Assembly: GCA_038318895.1 (NCBI GenBank)
Contig: JBBQCS010000003.1
Location: forward strand, 1 to 64,000
DNA length: 64,000 nucleotides
Origin: UBA11222 sp030652895
GTDB lineage: Bacteria > Pseudomonadota > Alphaproteobacteria > UBA11222
Reading direction: 5' to 3'
Shown: positions 44,591 through 52,921 of the stretch, piece by piece
Layout of the letters: the number at the start of each line of letters is the position of its first letter
Numbering within the stretch: the first letter of the stretch is position 1
The notes under the pieces: model-generated
What the model was told of the DNA's origin: nothing
The model's input: the letters and a program-made list of their open reading frames with translations, nothing else
Database searches by the model: none
Made by a program: the position numbers and the translations under genes

Positions 44591-44743
44591 TTATTAGGCA
44601 TTCTATGATGTCGATTAATTTATGAGCATGTTATCCGCCGCGCGCCTGTTCAGCAAGATATTTGTTGCAGTGCACAGTGATCGGCTTGGCAGCGGCCCGC
44701 AACCTCGTTAGGTTCGCTTCAGGCAACGGGAAGAAACAGGCAT

Positions 44744-45895
44744 ATGCGCATTGACGTTCTGATCATGGCGGCCGGGAAAGGCCTACGCGCAGGTGGAACG
44801 CATCCGAAACAATATAGGAAAATTGCCGACCAAACCGTGCTGCGTCATACCATAAGCAGGTTTTACCACCATCCAGAGATTCGCCAGGTGCGGGTGATTA
44901 TCAACCCGGATGATACGCAGCTTTATATGGATGCCGTAACCGGACTGGCTATCGCTGCACCGATTCGCGGTGGCGCCCACCGGCAGGAGTCGGTGCGGCT
45001 GGGGCTTGAGACGCTGGCCGCCGACCCGCCCGATCTGGTGCTGATCCACGACGCGGCGCGGCCATTTGTCGATAATGCCACCATTGATGGCGTGATAGCG
45101 GCGCTATCTGACGCGGATGGCGCCATCGCCGCTATCCCCGTTACCGACACGCTGAAGATGTCGCACGCAGAGACAATTGAAAAAGGTATTTCACGAAACG
45201 GACTGTGGCGCGCCCAAACCCCGCAGGGCTTCCGTTTTCCGGCAATCCTTGACGCGCATCGCAAGGCCGTCGGCCAGGAGATGACCGATGATGCGGAAGT
45301 CGCCGAACATGCAGGGCTTCAGGTGCGTCTGATAACGGCAAACGAGGACAATTTCAAAATTACCCATGACGGGGATTTTGCCCGCGCCGAACGCCTGTTG
45401 AGCCGGCCGGAAATGCTTACACGCTTTGGCATGGGCTATGACGTGCACCGCTTCGAAGCGGGCGGCGCCGTCATATTGTGCGGCGTGGAAGTCCCGTATC
45501 ACAAAAAGCTGGCCGGTCATTCCGATGCGGATGTGGGTCTGCATGCGCTGACCGACGCGATACTGGGCGCGATTGCGCAAGGCGACATAGGCCAGCATTT
45601 TCCCCCGTCCGATCCACAATGGAAGGGGGCGCCATCGCATATTTTTCTGGCCCACGCAGGAAAACTGGTGCGCGCCACAGGGGGGGAAATCATCAATCTC
45701 GACATTACGCTGATCTGCGAAGCGCCACGCATCGGTCCCCACCGGATTTTGATGCAACAGCGTATAGAACAAATTCTTGACCTGCCGCCGGGACGGGTCA
45801 GCGTAAAGGCGACAACAACCGAAGGCCTGGGCTTTACCGGACGCGGCGAAGGCATTGCAGCACACGCGGCAGCCGCCGTGAGCGCGCCAAAATGA
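44744..45895 (+). CDS. ispDF: Bifunctional IspD/IspF isoprenoid enzyme
   Basis: This is a 383-residue fusion of two MEP-pathway steps. Residues 1-225 are the CDP-ME synthase (AAGKGLRAGGTHPKQY, LIHDAARPFVDNATIDGVI, LWRAQTPQGFR). Residues 226-383 are the MECDP synthase (GMGYDVHRFEAGGAV, AGHSDADVGLHALTDAILGA, FPPSDPQWKGA, VKATTTEGLGFTGRGEGI). The fusion skips the intervening IspE step and is a known trait of alpha- and epsilonproteobacteria. Its stop overlaps the pgpA start by 4 bases. Confidence 0.96.
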   Translation: MRIDVLIMAAGKGLRAGGTHPKQYRKIADQTVLRHTISRFYHHPEIRQVRVIINPDDTQLYMDAVTGLAIAAPIRGGAHRQESVRLGLETLAADPPDLVLIHDAARPFVDNATIDGVIAALSDADGAIAAIPVTDTLKMSHAETIEKGISRNGLWRAQTPQGFRFPAILDAHRKAVGQEMTDDAEVAEHAGLQVRLITANEDNFKITHDGDFARAERLLSRPEMLTRFGMGYDVHRFEAGGAVILCGVEVPYHKKLAGHSDADVGLHALTDAILGAIAQGDIGQHFPPSDPQWKGAPSHIFLAHAGKLVRATGGEIINLDITLICEAPRIGPHRILMQQRIEQILDLPPGRVSVKATTTEGLGFTGRGEGIAAHAAAAVSAPK

Positions 45896-46380
45896 TCATC
45901 GCGCGGCCGCCCACCGGCATTGGCTTTCGCCACCCTGTCAGCCTGATCGCCACCTGGTTTGGATGCGGGCTTTTGCCCGGTGCTCCAGGCACCTGGGGAT
46001 CTCTGGCCGCGCTGCCCGTTGCCTGGGTTATTGTTATGCTTGGCGGCCCCTTGGGACTAATTGGCGCAGTGATCGCGGCATTCAGTATTGGGATTTGGGC
46101 GGCGGGGCGCTACAGTCAGGCGGCAGGACTGAAAGACTGTCAGAATGTTGTGATTGATGAGGTTGCCGGTCAATGGCTGGCGCTGGTATTTGTTCCGCTG
46201 GACCCGGCGGCCTATTTTGCGGCCTTTATTTTGTTCCGGATATGCGACATCTTCAAACCATGGCCCGCAAACTGGGCGGACCGCAACGTACCTGGCGGAT
46301 TTGGCATTATGCTTGATGATATGATTGCCGGGACTTACGCGTTAATACTGATACAGACAGGCCTATATGTGATCAAATAG
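45892..46380 (+). CDS. pgpA: Phosphatidylglycerophosphatase A
   Basis: This is a 162-residue inner-membrane enzyme that dephosphorylates phosphatidylglycerol phosphate. The signature FGCGLLPGAPGTWGSLAALP is followed by VVIDEVAGQWLAL, LFRICDIFKPWPANW and GFGIMLDDMIAGTYA with the conserved acidic residues, plus three or four hydrophobic helices. It overlaps ispDF by 4 bases. Confidence 0.94.
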   Translation: MIIARPPTGIGFRHPVSLIATWFGCGLLPGAPGTWGSLAALPVAWVIVMLGGPLGLIGAVIAAFSIGIWAAGRYSQAAGLKDCQNVVIDEVAGQWLALVFVPLDPAAYFAAFILFRICDIFKPWPANWADRNVPGGFGIMLDDMIAGTYALILIQTGLYVIK

Positions 46381-46403
46381 GATCGACCAGGAGATTACCC
46401 AAC

Positions 46404-46898
46404 ATGTTCCCAACCAAGACTCTGAAACTTGCGGAAATGCTGCTTGCGGATTGCAAAGCGGCGGGACTGCGTATCGCAACAGCTGAATCGTGCACTGGCG
46501 GACTGGTCGCGGCATGTTTGTGCTCCATACCCGGCGCATCATCGGTATTTGACCGCGGGTTTGTTACCTATAGCAATGACGCCAAGCGCGATTTGCTCGG
46601 AGTGCCGGGGGATCTGATGGCCGATGTCGGCTCGGTAAGCGAGCCGGTATCACGTATGATGGCCGAGGGCGCCGTGGAAAATTCCAATGCGCATCTGGCC
46701 GTTGCGGTTACCGGCATTGCCGGGCCGGGTGGCGGCACCCGGATGAAACCTGTTGGGCTGGTGCATGTGGCCGCAGCGCGCGAACGCAAACCAATTCTAC
46801 ACGAAATGTATCATTTCGGCGATATCGGCCGCGAAGAAATCCGCATGGAGGCGGTGTATGCGGCGCTTGAAATATTGCACCGGCATCTGCTGCGTTAG
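46404..46898 (+). CDS. pncC: Nicotinamide-nucleotide amidase (CinA C-terminal family)
   Basis: This is a 164-residue stand-alone CinA C-terminal domain, which deamidates NMN to nicotinate mononucleotide. Typical segments are RIATAESCTGGLVAACLCS with the catalytic Ser, FDRGFVTYSNDAKRDLLGV and AVTGIAGPGGGTRMKPVGLV. It has no N-terminal MoaB-like domain. It lies 23 bases after pgpA and converges with the FkbM remnant two bases after its stop. Confidence 0.93.
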   Translation: MFPTKTLKLAEMLLADCKAAGLRIATAESCTGGLVAACLCSIPGASSVFDRGFVTYSNDAKRDLLGVPGDLMADVGSVSEPVSRMMAEGAVENSNAHLAVAVTGIAGPGGGTRMKPVGLVHVAAARERKPILHEMYHFGDIGREEIRMEAVYAALEILHRHLLR

Positions 46899-46900
46899 TT

Positions 46901-47934
46901 CTAGTTGAATAGAATATCGATATGATCTCCGCCGCAGTTGGCATAGGCCTTCATAACTTTTTCTATATCCGAACCGCACGCCGTCGGAGCGCCATTGGGC
47001 TCGACAATCGATACGCTGTACCCGAACGCCAGAACAAACTTTAAATACTCCTGCGCGCTAACCCCCGATATGCCCTGCATCAGGCCGGGGCTGAACTCAC
47101 TCACGATCACCGGATGACAGCGCCTGATTAAATCAGAAGCGCCGAGAAGGGCGTTATATTCAGCGCCTTCAATATCAATCTTGATGAAACCGACCTGCCT
47201 GTCCGCCGGAACGATGTCATCAATGCGCAGGCATGGGACGGTAGTCGCATCCGCAAGTTCCGCAGCGTCACCCGACAGGGCGGAAGTCGTTCCGTTACTG
47301 TACGCCGTGTTCAACACCAGAAGTCCAAGCTCGCGCCCTGCCCCGGCTTGCACAATCGTGACGTTCTCAAAGCCGTTGGCGCGGCGGCTGAGTTCGACAA
47401 GCTTTGCATTCTCAGGGTTGGGCTCGATGGCCATGACGCTTCCCGATGGCGTCACCAGCGCCGCGGACAGCATTGTGAAAAACCGATGTTTGCGCCAATA
47501 TCCAGGACGTGCATGCCAGCCCTCAAATATTTTTGAAAAATGGCAGCAACATGTGGTTCATAGGCGCCACTTTTTACCGCCCGGCCCACTGCAGCGTCGC
47601 CGTCGCGCACATACAGCGAAAAACCATCCAGATCCTTGAGAAACAACCCCTCATCCCAGTTCTTGCTCAAGATACTATTTTTTCTGCGCGCAAACTCCAG
47701 CGAGTTCACATACGACATGACCACATCGTCCAGACTGGTCTGCCCGGCATGGGCACTATGCCCCTTCCACTCCTCCTGATTGGGCGAACGGCCAAGGATC
47801 AGCCGAAAGCAGTAAAATATGTCTTCTGGCGTCGTATGCTCCGTGTGGGGCACAGCCCATGGCGCGTCTGTTGCCAGATCGTTTCTGATTTGCACAGAAT
47901 TAAACAGTTTCCGCGCCATAGTCGGCAATCGCAT
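46901..47934 (-). pseudogene. FkbM-family methyltransferase, frameshifted
   Basis: Two adjacent reading frames together make one FkbM-type SAM methyltransferase of about 343 residues. The upstream part (47934-47452) has an N-terminal DIFYCFRLILGRSPNQEEW domain of DUF4214 type and the SAM motif VLDIGANIGF, then runs into a stop. The downstream part (from about 47480) continues exactly where needed with MLSAALVTPSGSVMAIEPNP, VGFIKIDIEGAE and VSEFSPG. The shift lies at a run of five A (plus strand, 47478-47482); one more A restores GFFTMLSAALV. Either a real inactivating deletion or a homopolymer sequencing error. Such enzymes methylate glycans or polyketides. Confidence 0.8.
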
Positions 47935-47976
47935 GGACTACTCCCATCACATGATCCTTATTTACATTGCTTGTAG

Positions 47977-48004
47977 TGGATAGTGGCTTTCAAGCACAAG
48001 TCAA
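47977..48004 (-). promoter_or_regulatory. Possible sigma-70 promoter for the FkbM gene
   Basis: On the minus strand TTGACT (48004-47999) is followed after 16 bases by TATCCA (47982-47977). It would start transcription about 35 bases upstream of the FkbM ATG at 47934. The match is fair only. Confidence 0.3.
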
Positions 48005-48020
48005 CTTTAGCAGCCAGGAC

Positions 48021-48059
48021 ATAAAGCGATTAGTGACATTATGTGAATACCCGCTTTAT
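48021..48059. repeat. 8-bp perfect inverted repeat downstream of the SulP gene
   Basis: ATAAAGCG (48021-48028) pairs with CGCTTTAT (48052-48059) around 23 bases, and the interior contains a second near-palindrome, TGACATTATGTGA. It lies 38 bases after the SulP stop and upstream of the FkbM promoter, so it could be a terminator without a T-tract or a regulator site. Confidence 0.35.
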
Positions 48060-48097
48060 CTTCGCCGCCCAATCACGCGCCAGATTTTCTCAAGGTT

Positions 48098-49828
48098 TTA
48101 GCGCCCCAAAGCTTTGAGTGCAGCGTCGGGCGCAAGGGCGGCGAAGGCCTCGTACTGGCTGAGAAACACGTTTCCGCTTAACTCTTCAAGAAAATGACTG
48201 CGCTGCAGCCGGTCCATAACGGGACCTTTGATTTCTGAAAAATGCAGTTTAACGTCTGCAGCTTTCAAGCGCGTATTAATCGCTTCAAGACTTTCCAGAC
48301 CGCTGGCGTCGATGGAGTTTACGCCCGGACACATCAAAATGACATGTTTGATAGCAGGGTTTTCCGCAACAAGGTTATGCACCATGTCTTCAAGAAAACG
48401 TACATTGGGAAAATAAAGGCTTTCGTCCACCCGTAAACTTAACACGAAGGGACTGGTCACCACTTTATGCCGCGAATTACTTCGAAAATGCTCTGTACCA
48501 GGAACTTGCCCGACAATCGCCCAATGCGGACGGCTGGTGCGATAAAGATGTATCAAAATTGATAGCGCCACTCCGGACAAAATTCCGATCTCTACACCGG
48601 CCACCAGTGTGAATACAATTGCCGCCAACATGGCTGCGAAATCGCTTTTAGAATATATCCAGGTTCGCCTGATCGCGCCCGGATCGATAAGCGACAGTAC
48701 GGCAACTATGATCGTCGCGGCCAGTGTCGCCTGCGGCAGAAAAAACAGATATGGCGTCAAATATATGGTGACAGCGGCAATGCCAATGGCCGTGAAAGCG
48801 CCCGCGGCTGGTGTTTCGACCCCCGCATCAAAATTTACCACGGACCGGGCAAATCCGCCGGTAACGGGAAACCCACCCGATAACGACGACGCGATGTTGG
48901 CCGTTCCCAGTGCGATGAACTCCTGGTCCGGTACAATGCGCTGACGGCGCTTGGCGGCCAGCGTTTGCGCAATTGAAACCGATTCCACAAAACCAATGAT
49001 GCTGATCAGCAATGCGGGGCCGGCGAGCGTGCGCCACAGATCAAGATTAAATGACGGCATCGAAATAGGCGGCAGCCCGGCGACTATACTGCCCACAATG
49101 CGAACCCCGGCGGCGTCGAGCGCATATCGCCAGCTGACGAACGTCGTAATGGCAATAGCCAGAATTGGTGTGGTTTTTACAACGATATCCGCCACGCGCA
49201 TACCCAGACCCAGACGCAGCAGCAACCCCTTCAGACGCCAGCGTATCAAGACTTGAAAACCAATCACGGACACGCCGATCAGCAGCGTGAGCAGATTTAT
49301 TTTTCCTAGTTGTGGAATAATCGCCAGGACTATTTCAACCAGGTTCTGTCCCGAGCCTTCAATACCAAGAATGTGTTTTAACTGGCCGGCGGCGATGAGA
49401 ATTCCCGTTGCCGTGATGAACCCCGCAATTACCGGATGGCTCAGAAAATTCGCCAGAAATCCAAGCCGGAACAGCCCCATGACGACCAGAATCAAGCCGG
49501 ATAAAAACGCAAGGCAAGTAGCCGCCAGATAATAATCAAAGCTTCCCTGGGCGGCGATGTCCCCCACTGCCACAGCAGTCATCAGCGAAACCACCGCAAC
49601 CGGACCCACCGACAATGTACGGCTTGTTCCGAACACCGTATACACCATCAACGGCAATATACTGGCGTAAAGACCGACCTGGGGTGGCAAGCCCGCCAGC
49701 ATGGCATAGGCCAAGGATTGCGGAATCAGCATCAGCGTCACGACGACCGCGGCGATCAAATCGTTAGTCAGCGCGCCGCTATTGTAGTTTCTTCCCCAAT
49801 CAAGTATTGGAAAATATTGTCTTAGCAT
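48098..49828 (-). CDS. SulP family anion transporter with STAS domain
   Basis: This is a 576-residue inner-membrane SLC26/SulP transporter. The N-terminal membrane domain has the family signature LIPQSLAYAMLAGLPPQVGL, then VSLMTAVAVGDIA, ALGTANIASSLSGGFPVTGG and about 12 helices up to residue 430. The C-terminal STAS domain (about 450-560) has MCPGVNSIDASGLESLEAIN. It probably carries sulfate, bicarbonate or a dicarboxylate. It lies 53 bases after a persulfide-dioxygenase-like gene on the same strand, which favours a sulfur oxyanion (inference). Confidence 0.92.
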   Translation of the reverse strand: MLRQYFPILDWGRNYNSGALTNDLIAAVVVTLMLIPQSLAYAMLAGLPPQVGLYASILPLMVYTVFGTSRTLSVGPVAVVSLMTAVAVGDIAAQGSFDYYLAATCLAFLSGLILVVMGLFRLGFLANFLSHPVIAGFITATGILIAAGQLKHILGIEGSGQNLVEIVLAIIPQLGKINLLTLLIGVSVIGFQVLIRWRLKGLLLRLGLGMRVADIVVKTTPILAIAITTFVSWRYALDAAGVRIVGSIVAGLPPISMPSFNLDLWRTLAGPALLISIIGFVESVSIAQTLAAKRRQRIVPDQEFIALGTANIASSLSGGFPVTGGFARSVVNFDAGVETPAAGAFTAIGIAAVTIYLTPYLFFLPQATLAATIIVAVLSLIDPGAIRRTWIYSKSDFAAMLAAIVFTLVAGVEIGILSGVALSILIHLYRTSRPHWAIVGQVPGTEHFRSNSRHKVVTSPFVLSLRVDESLYFPNVRFLEDMVHNLVAENPAIKHVILMCPGVNSIDASGLESLEAINTRLKAADVKLHFSEIKGPVMDRLQRSHFLEELSGNVFLSQYEAFAALAPDAALKALGR

Positions 49829-49881
49829 GGCGTCACGCGGAAAGATGAGCTATCCGGAAATTTCATTTGATTACTGATCAT

Positions 49882-50751
49882 CTAAAAGTAATTAAGCGGA
49901 AGTTTGAGATAGCTCACACCATTTGCTTCGACAGGCGGGAAATGGCCTGCGCGCATATTTATTTGTACCGACGGCAGAATCAGGGCCGGCATATTCAACG
50001 TGGCGTCGCGCGCAGTTCGCATTTTTACGAAGTCCTCTTCACTGATCCCGTCATGCACGTGAATATTCTCTGATTTTTGTGCGGCGACAGTGGTTTCCCA
50101 GACAAATTCCGTGCGCTCCGGGGTCTGATAATCATGGCATAAGAATAGTCTTGTTGTGGGCGGTAATGTCAGGATTTTGCGGATCGAGCGGTAAAGCGCC
50201 CGGGCGTCGCCGCCTGGAAAGTCGGCCCTGGCGGAGCCATAATCCGGCATAAACATCGTATCACCGATAAACGCCGCGTCACCTGCAAGATATGTCATGC
50301 AGGCTGGGGTATGCCCCGGCGTATGCATTGCGTGCATTTCCAGCCCGCCAACACTTAATTTTTCCCCATCGTGCATTAAGCGGTCGAATTGGCTGCCATC
50401 AACGGGAAACCCTTTCTCCGTATTGAAGATCGTTTGAAACGTTTCCTGTACATGCGTCACGAGTTCCCCAATGACTGTCTGGCCACCGAGTTGCGTCTGT
50501 AGATATTGCGCCGCCGTCAAATGGTCTGCATGCACATGGGTCTCGATGATCCACTGAACGCGAAGATCATGTGTCCGCACATGGGCGATGATCTTGTCCG
50601 CTGACTTGGTGTATGTGCGCCCCGCTGCCGCATCAAAATCCAGTACCGGATCGACAATCGCACATGCAGATGATCCTGGGTCCTGCACAATATAGGTGAC
50701 CGTGAACGTATGGGGATCAAAAAAACTTTGCACTATTGGGCGCATTCGCAA
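49882..50751 (-). CDS. MBL-fold hydrolase, persulfide-dioxygenase-like (Blh type)
   Basis: This is a 289-residue metallo-beta-lactamase-fold protein. The metal motif is ETHVHADHLTAAQYL, followed by MHTPGHTPACMTYL, FIGDTMFMPDYGSARADFP and TRLFLCHDY, giving the His/Asp ligands of the glyoxalase II/ETHE1 group. GDARALYRSIRKILTLPP is characteristic of the Blh-type proteins next to BigR in Agrobacterium and Xylella, which oxidise glutathione persulfide to sulfite. The adjacent SulP gene could export the product. No bigR or rhodanese gene is nearby. Glyoxalase II is the less likely alternative. Confidence 0.85.
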   Translation of the reverse strand: MRMRPIVQSFFDPHTFTVTYIVQDPGSSACAIVDPVLDFDAAAGRTYTKSADKIIAHVRTHDLRVQWIIETHVHADHLTAAQYLQTQLGGQTVIGELVTHVQETFQTIFNTEKGFPVDGSQFDRLMHDGEKLSVGGLEMHAMHTPGHTPACMTYLAGDAAFIGDTMFMPDYGSARADFPGGDARALYRSIRKILTLPPTTRLFLCHDYQTPERTEFVWETTVAAQKSENIHVHDGISEEDFVKMRTARDATLNMPALILPSVQINMRAGHFPPVEANGVSYLKLPLNYF

Positions 50752-50841
50752 CTCCCTATTTCACGTATAAAATTCGTAAATTAAATTTGGTGCATCCGAT
50801 CGATTTTGGCAAGATCAAAATCAAATTCTGGATTTGTGGAT

Positions 50842-51930
50842 TCAATCCACAGAATCGTTTTTCGCGGATTGCGCCAGTGACGTCCCCGTTACAAGGCGAA
50901 ATATCGCGGGAAACACCATCACGACGAGGACAATCCTGGAAAGATGCATAAAAGAGACGTAGGCCGTAAGTGAGCCGATTGACAGCGCAATCAGGCTCAT
51001 CTCCGCCAGCCCGCCTGGCGCCAGCGCCAGGATCAGGGGCTTCGGCAAATCACCAATCATCGGGGCAACGACAATGCCCGTCACGGCGGCGGCGATGACC
51101 ATCATCACCCCGGATCCGATGGCAAACATAATTGTGCGCCAGACATGTCTCAGACTGAGCCCGGCAAACCGGCAACCAATCCCGGCGCCAATAACGACCT
51201 GGGCGCACGCAACGAGTACGCTTGGCGGCGCTGCGCTTGTAAGACCGCTGATATGCAAAACCGCACTAAGCAGCATCGGTCCAAGCAGCCCACCTGCGGG
51301 CAAGCGGAATTTAGCCGCCAGTGGCACACCAATAACCGCGCACGCCGTCAACAGCGTCATATCCAGTAGATCAGGAAATCCGGCCGGTCCCGGCGGCAAA
51401 GTGGGAACATGCAGACCTTCAAAATAGCGAAAATAAACCGGTATAGTGCCGACCACGACCAGAATGCGGGTCGCGTGTACCATGCTGATCGTCGCAACAT
51501 TTCCCCCCACGCTTTCACCTACGGTCATCATTTCCGTAAGGCCGCCAGGCGCACTGGAGAAATACGCCGTGGCCTGATCGAGGCCCGCTACCCTGCGGAA
51601 ATACTGATAGCTCAACGTCGTAATCAACGCGACAAAGCCTATCATCACACCCATCGACGGAAGCCACTGCACAGCCTGCGAAATGATTTCGGGGTGGAAC
51701 GAACTGCCAAGCATGATGCCCAGAATAGCCAGCATGACCTTGCGCAGTATCAACGACATATGGGTTGGCGCGCCCGCCAGACTGGCGGTGGTAGTAAAAA
51801 ACATCGCCCCCAGCATCCACGCCAGTGGCGTGCCGATCCAGGCAAAAAAACCGCCCCCCAGGGCAGCCAGCGTCAATGTGCCGGCAAGACGCGCAGACAG
51901 CCCGGCGCGCTTCAGCGAGATCATAAGCAT
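50842..51930 (-). CDS. AbrB family membrane protein
   Basis: This is a 362-residue, highly hydrophobic protein of the AbrB/Gcw_chp-type transporter family (PF05145-like). It has about ten helices in two similar halves. Recognisable segments are FFAWIGTPLAWMLGAMFFTT, YFSSAPGGLTEMMTVGES and, in the second half, ALAPGGLAEMSLIALSIG; the repeated APGGLxEM is diagnostic. Family members have been linked to ammonia-monooxygenase loci and to regulation, but the transported substrate is unknown. It follows nadK by 18 bases. Confidence 0.85.
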   Translation of the reverse strand: MLMISLKRAGLSARLAGTLTLAALGGGFFAWIGTPLAWMLGAMFFTTTASLAGAPTHMSLILRKVMLAILGIMLGSSFHPEIISQAVQWLPSMGVMIGFVALITTLSYQYFRRVAGLDQATAYFSSAPGGLTEMMTVGESVGGNVATISMVHATRILVVVGTIPVYFRYFEGLHVPTLPPGPAGFPDLLDMTLLTACAVIGVPLAAKFRLPAGGLLGPMLLSAVLHISGLTSAAPPSVLVACAQVVIGAGIGCRFAGLSLRHVWRTIMFAIGSGVMMVIAAAVTGIVVAPMIGDLPKPLILALAPGGLAEMSLIALSIGSLTAYVSFMHLSRIVLVVMVFPAIFRLVTGTSLAQSAKNDSVD

Positions 51931-51948
51931 AATGCGATGGGCCCTAAT

Positions 51949-52716
51949 TCAATCTGTAAACTGTTCCATCAGGATGCGTTCGTCCAGATCATGACCGGCG
52001 TCAAACAGGATTGGCACGGTGATATCCTCGGCCATCGAAACTTCGACCATGCCCACCTTGCGCACCTCCAGCATATCGGCAACTGCGCTGACCGGGCGTT
52101 TATCGCGCTCCAGAATTTCAAATAACACCACCGCATTCTTTGGCAGCAGGGCGCCGCGCCAGCGCCGCGGACGAAATGCGCTGATCGGGGTTAACGCCAG
52201 CACGCCTGCTTTAATCGGCAGAATTGGCCCGTGCGCCGACAGGTTGTATGCGGTGCTGCCGGCGGGCGTCGCGACAAGAACGCCGTCGCAGTTCAACTCC
52301 TCCAGGCGGGGACGCCCGTCAATAGTGATGCGGATTTTCGCAGCCTGACGTGTGGACCGCAGAAGTGACACCTCATTGATGGCCAGGCCTTCAAAAGTTT
52401 GCCCACGCATATTTGTTGCGCGCATGCGAAGCGGGTTCAAGGTCGTGATTTCGGCCTTTTGCAGCCGTTCAATAAGGCCATCCTCAGAATATTCGTTCAT
52501 CAGAAAGCCGAGAGAGCCCCGATTCATTCCGTAAATGGGAATATTACGGCCCATAAATTGATGAATCGTCTGCAGCATCTGTCCGTCACCACCGAGCGCC
52601 ACAATCACGTCAGCCTGGTCCGGCGGCGTGGCCGCATAGCGATCACATAAAATCAGAAGTGCATCCTGTGCCTCTTGGGAATCCGATGCGACAAACGCAA
52701 TTTTTTTGTACGCCAT
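51949..52716 (-). CDS. nadK: NAD kinase
   Basis: This is a 255-residue kinase that makes NADP from NAD and ATP. The GGDG motif is VALGGDGQMLQTIHQF, followed by IYGMNRGSLGFLMNEY (family NxGxxGFL), NEVSLLR and CDGVLVATPAGSTAYNLSAHGP. The length matches short bacterial NadK enzymes. It is 205 bases downstream of the flagellar operon end on the same strand, separated by a region with several inverted repeats. Confidence 0.95.
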   Translation of the reverse strand: MAYKKIAFVASDSQEAQDALLILCDRYAATPPDQADVIVALGGDGQMLQTIHQFMGRNIPIYGMNRGSLGFLMNEYSEDGLIERLQKAEITTLNPLRMRATNMRGQTFEGLAINEVSLLRSTRQAAKIRITIDGRPRLEELNCDGVLVATPAGSTAYNLSAHGPILPIKAGVLALTPISAFRPRRWRGALLPKNAVVLFEILERDKRPVSAVADMLEVRKVGMVEVSMAEDITVPILFDAGHDLDERILMEQFTD

Positions 52717-52820
52717 GACTGGCCTGACCGCCGAAGCAATTAATTCTGGGCTGAACCCTGATTACAGCGCATTTAATAGGGTGAATGAACGGCTTTGTCC
52801 ATTATTGTGCGTGGACCGTG

Positions 52821-52916
52821 CAAGGACGCCATGGTCAAAACCAAACAGAACGCAGGCAGATTCAGCACGCCATCTGTGATGAAAATGAGAATTTTGCGAT
52901 TACCCCTGCGTCCTTG
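52821..52916. repeat. Overlapping alternative inverted repeats upstream of nadK
   Basis: CAAGGACGC (52821-52829) is perfectly complementary to GCGTCCTTG (52908-52916). ACGCAGG (52850-52856) is complementary to CCTGCGT (52905-52911), which overlaps the first partner, so the two pairings exclude each other. A further hairpin GTCCA/TGGAC lies at 52797-52816. The region is between the TPR gene stop and nadK on the same strand, so it could be a structured leader, a 3' UTR or chance. Confidence 0.35.
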
Positions 52917-52921
52917 TAACG

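Noticed and set aside
44744..45895. IspD-IspF fusion as a novelty
   Set aside because: The bifunctional enzyme is well known in alpha- and epsilonproteobacteria.
50866..50940. Plus-strand text reading TSPLQGEISRETPSRRGQSW, like a dispersed repeat
   Set aside because: It lies inside the AbrB-family gene, whose own reading frame is normal there; probably chance.
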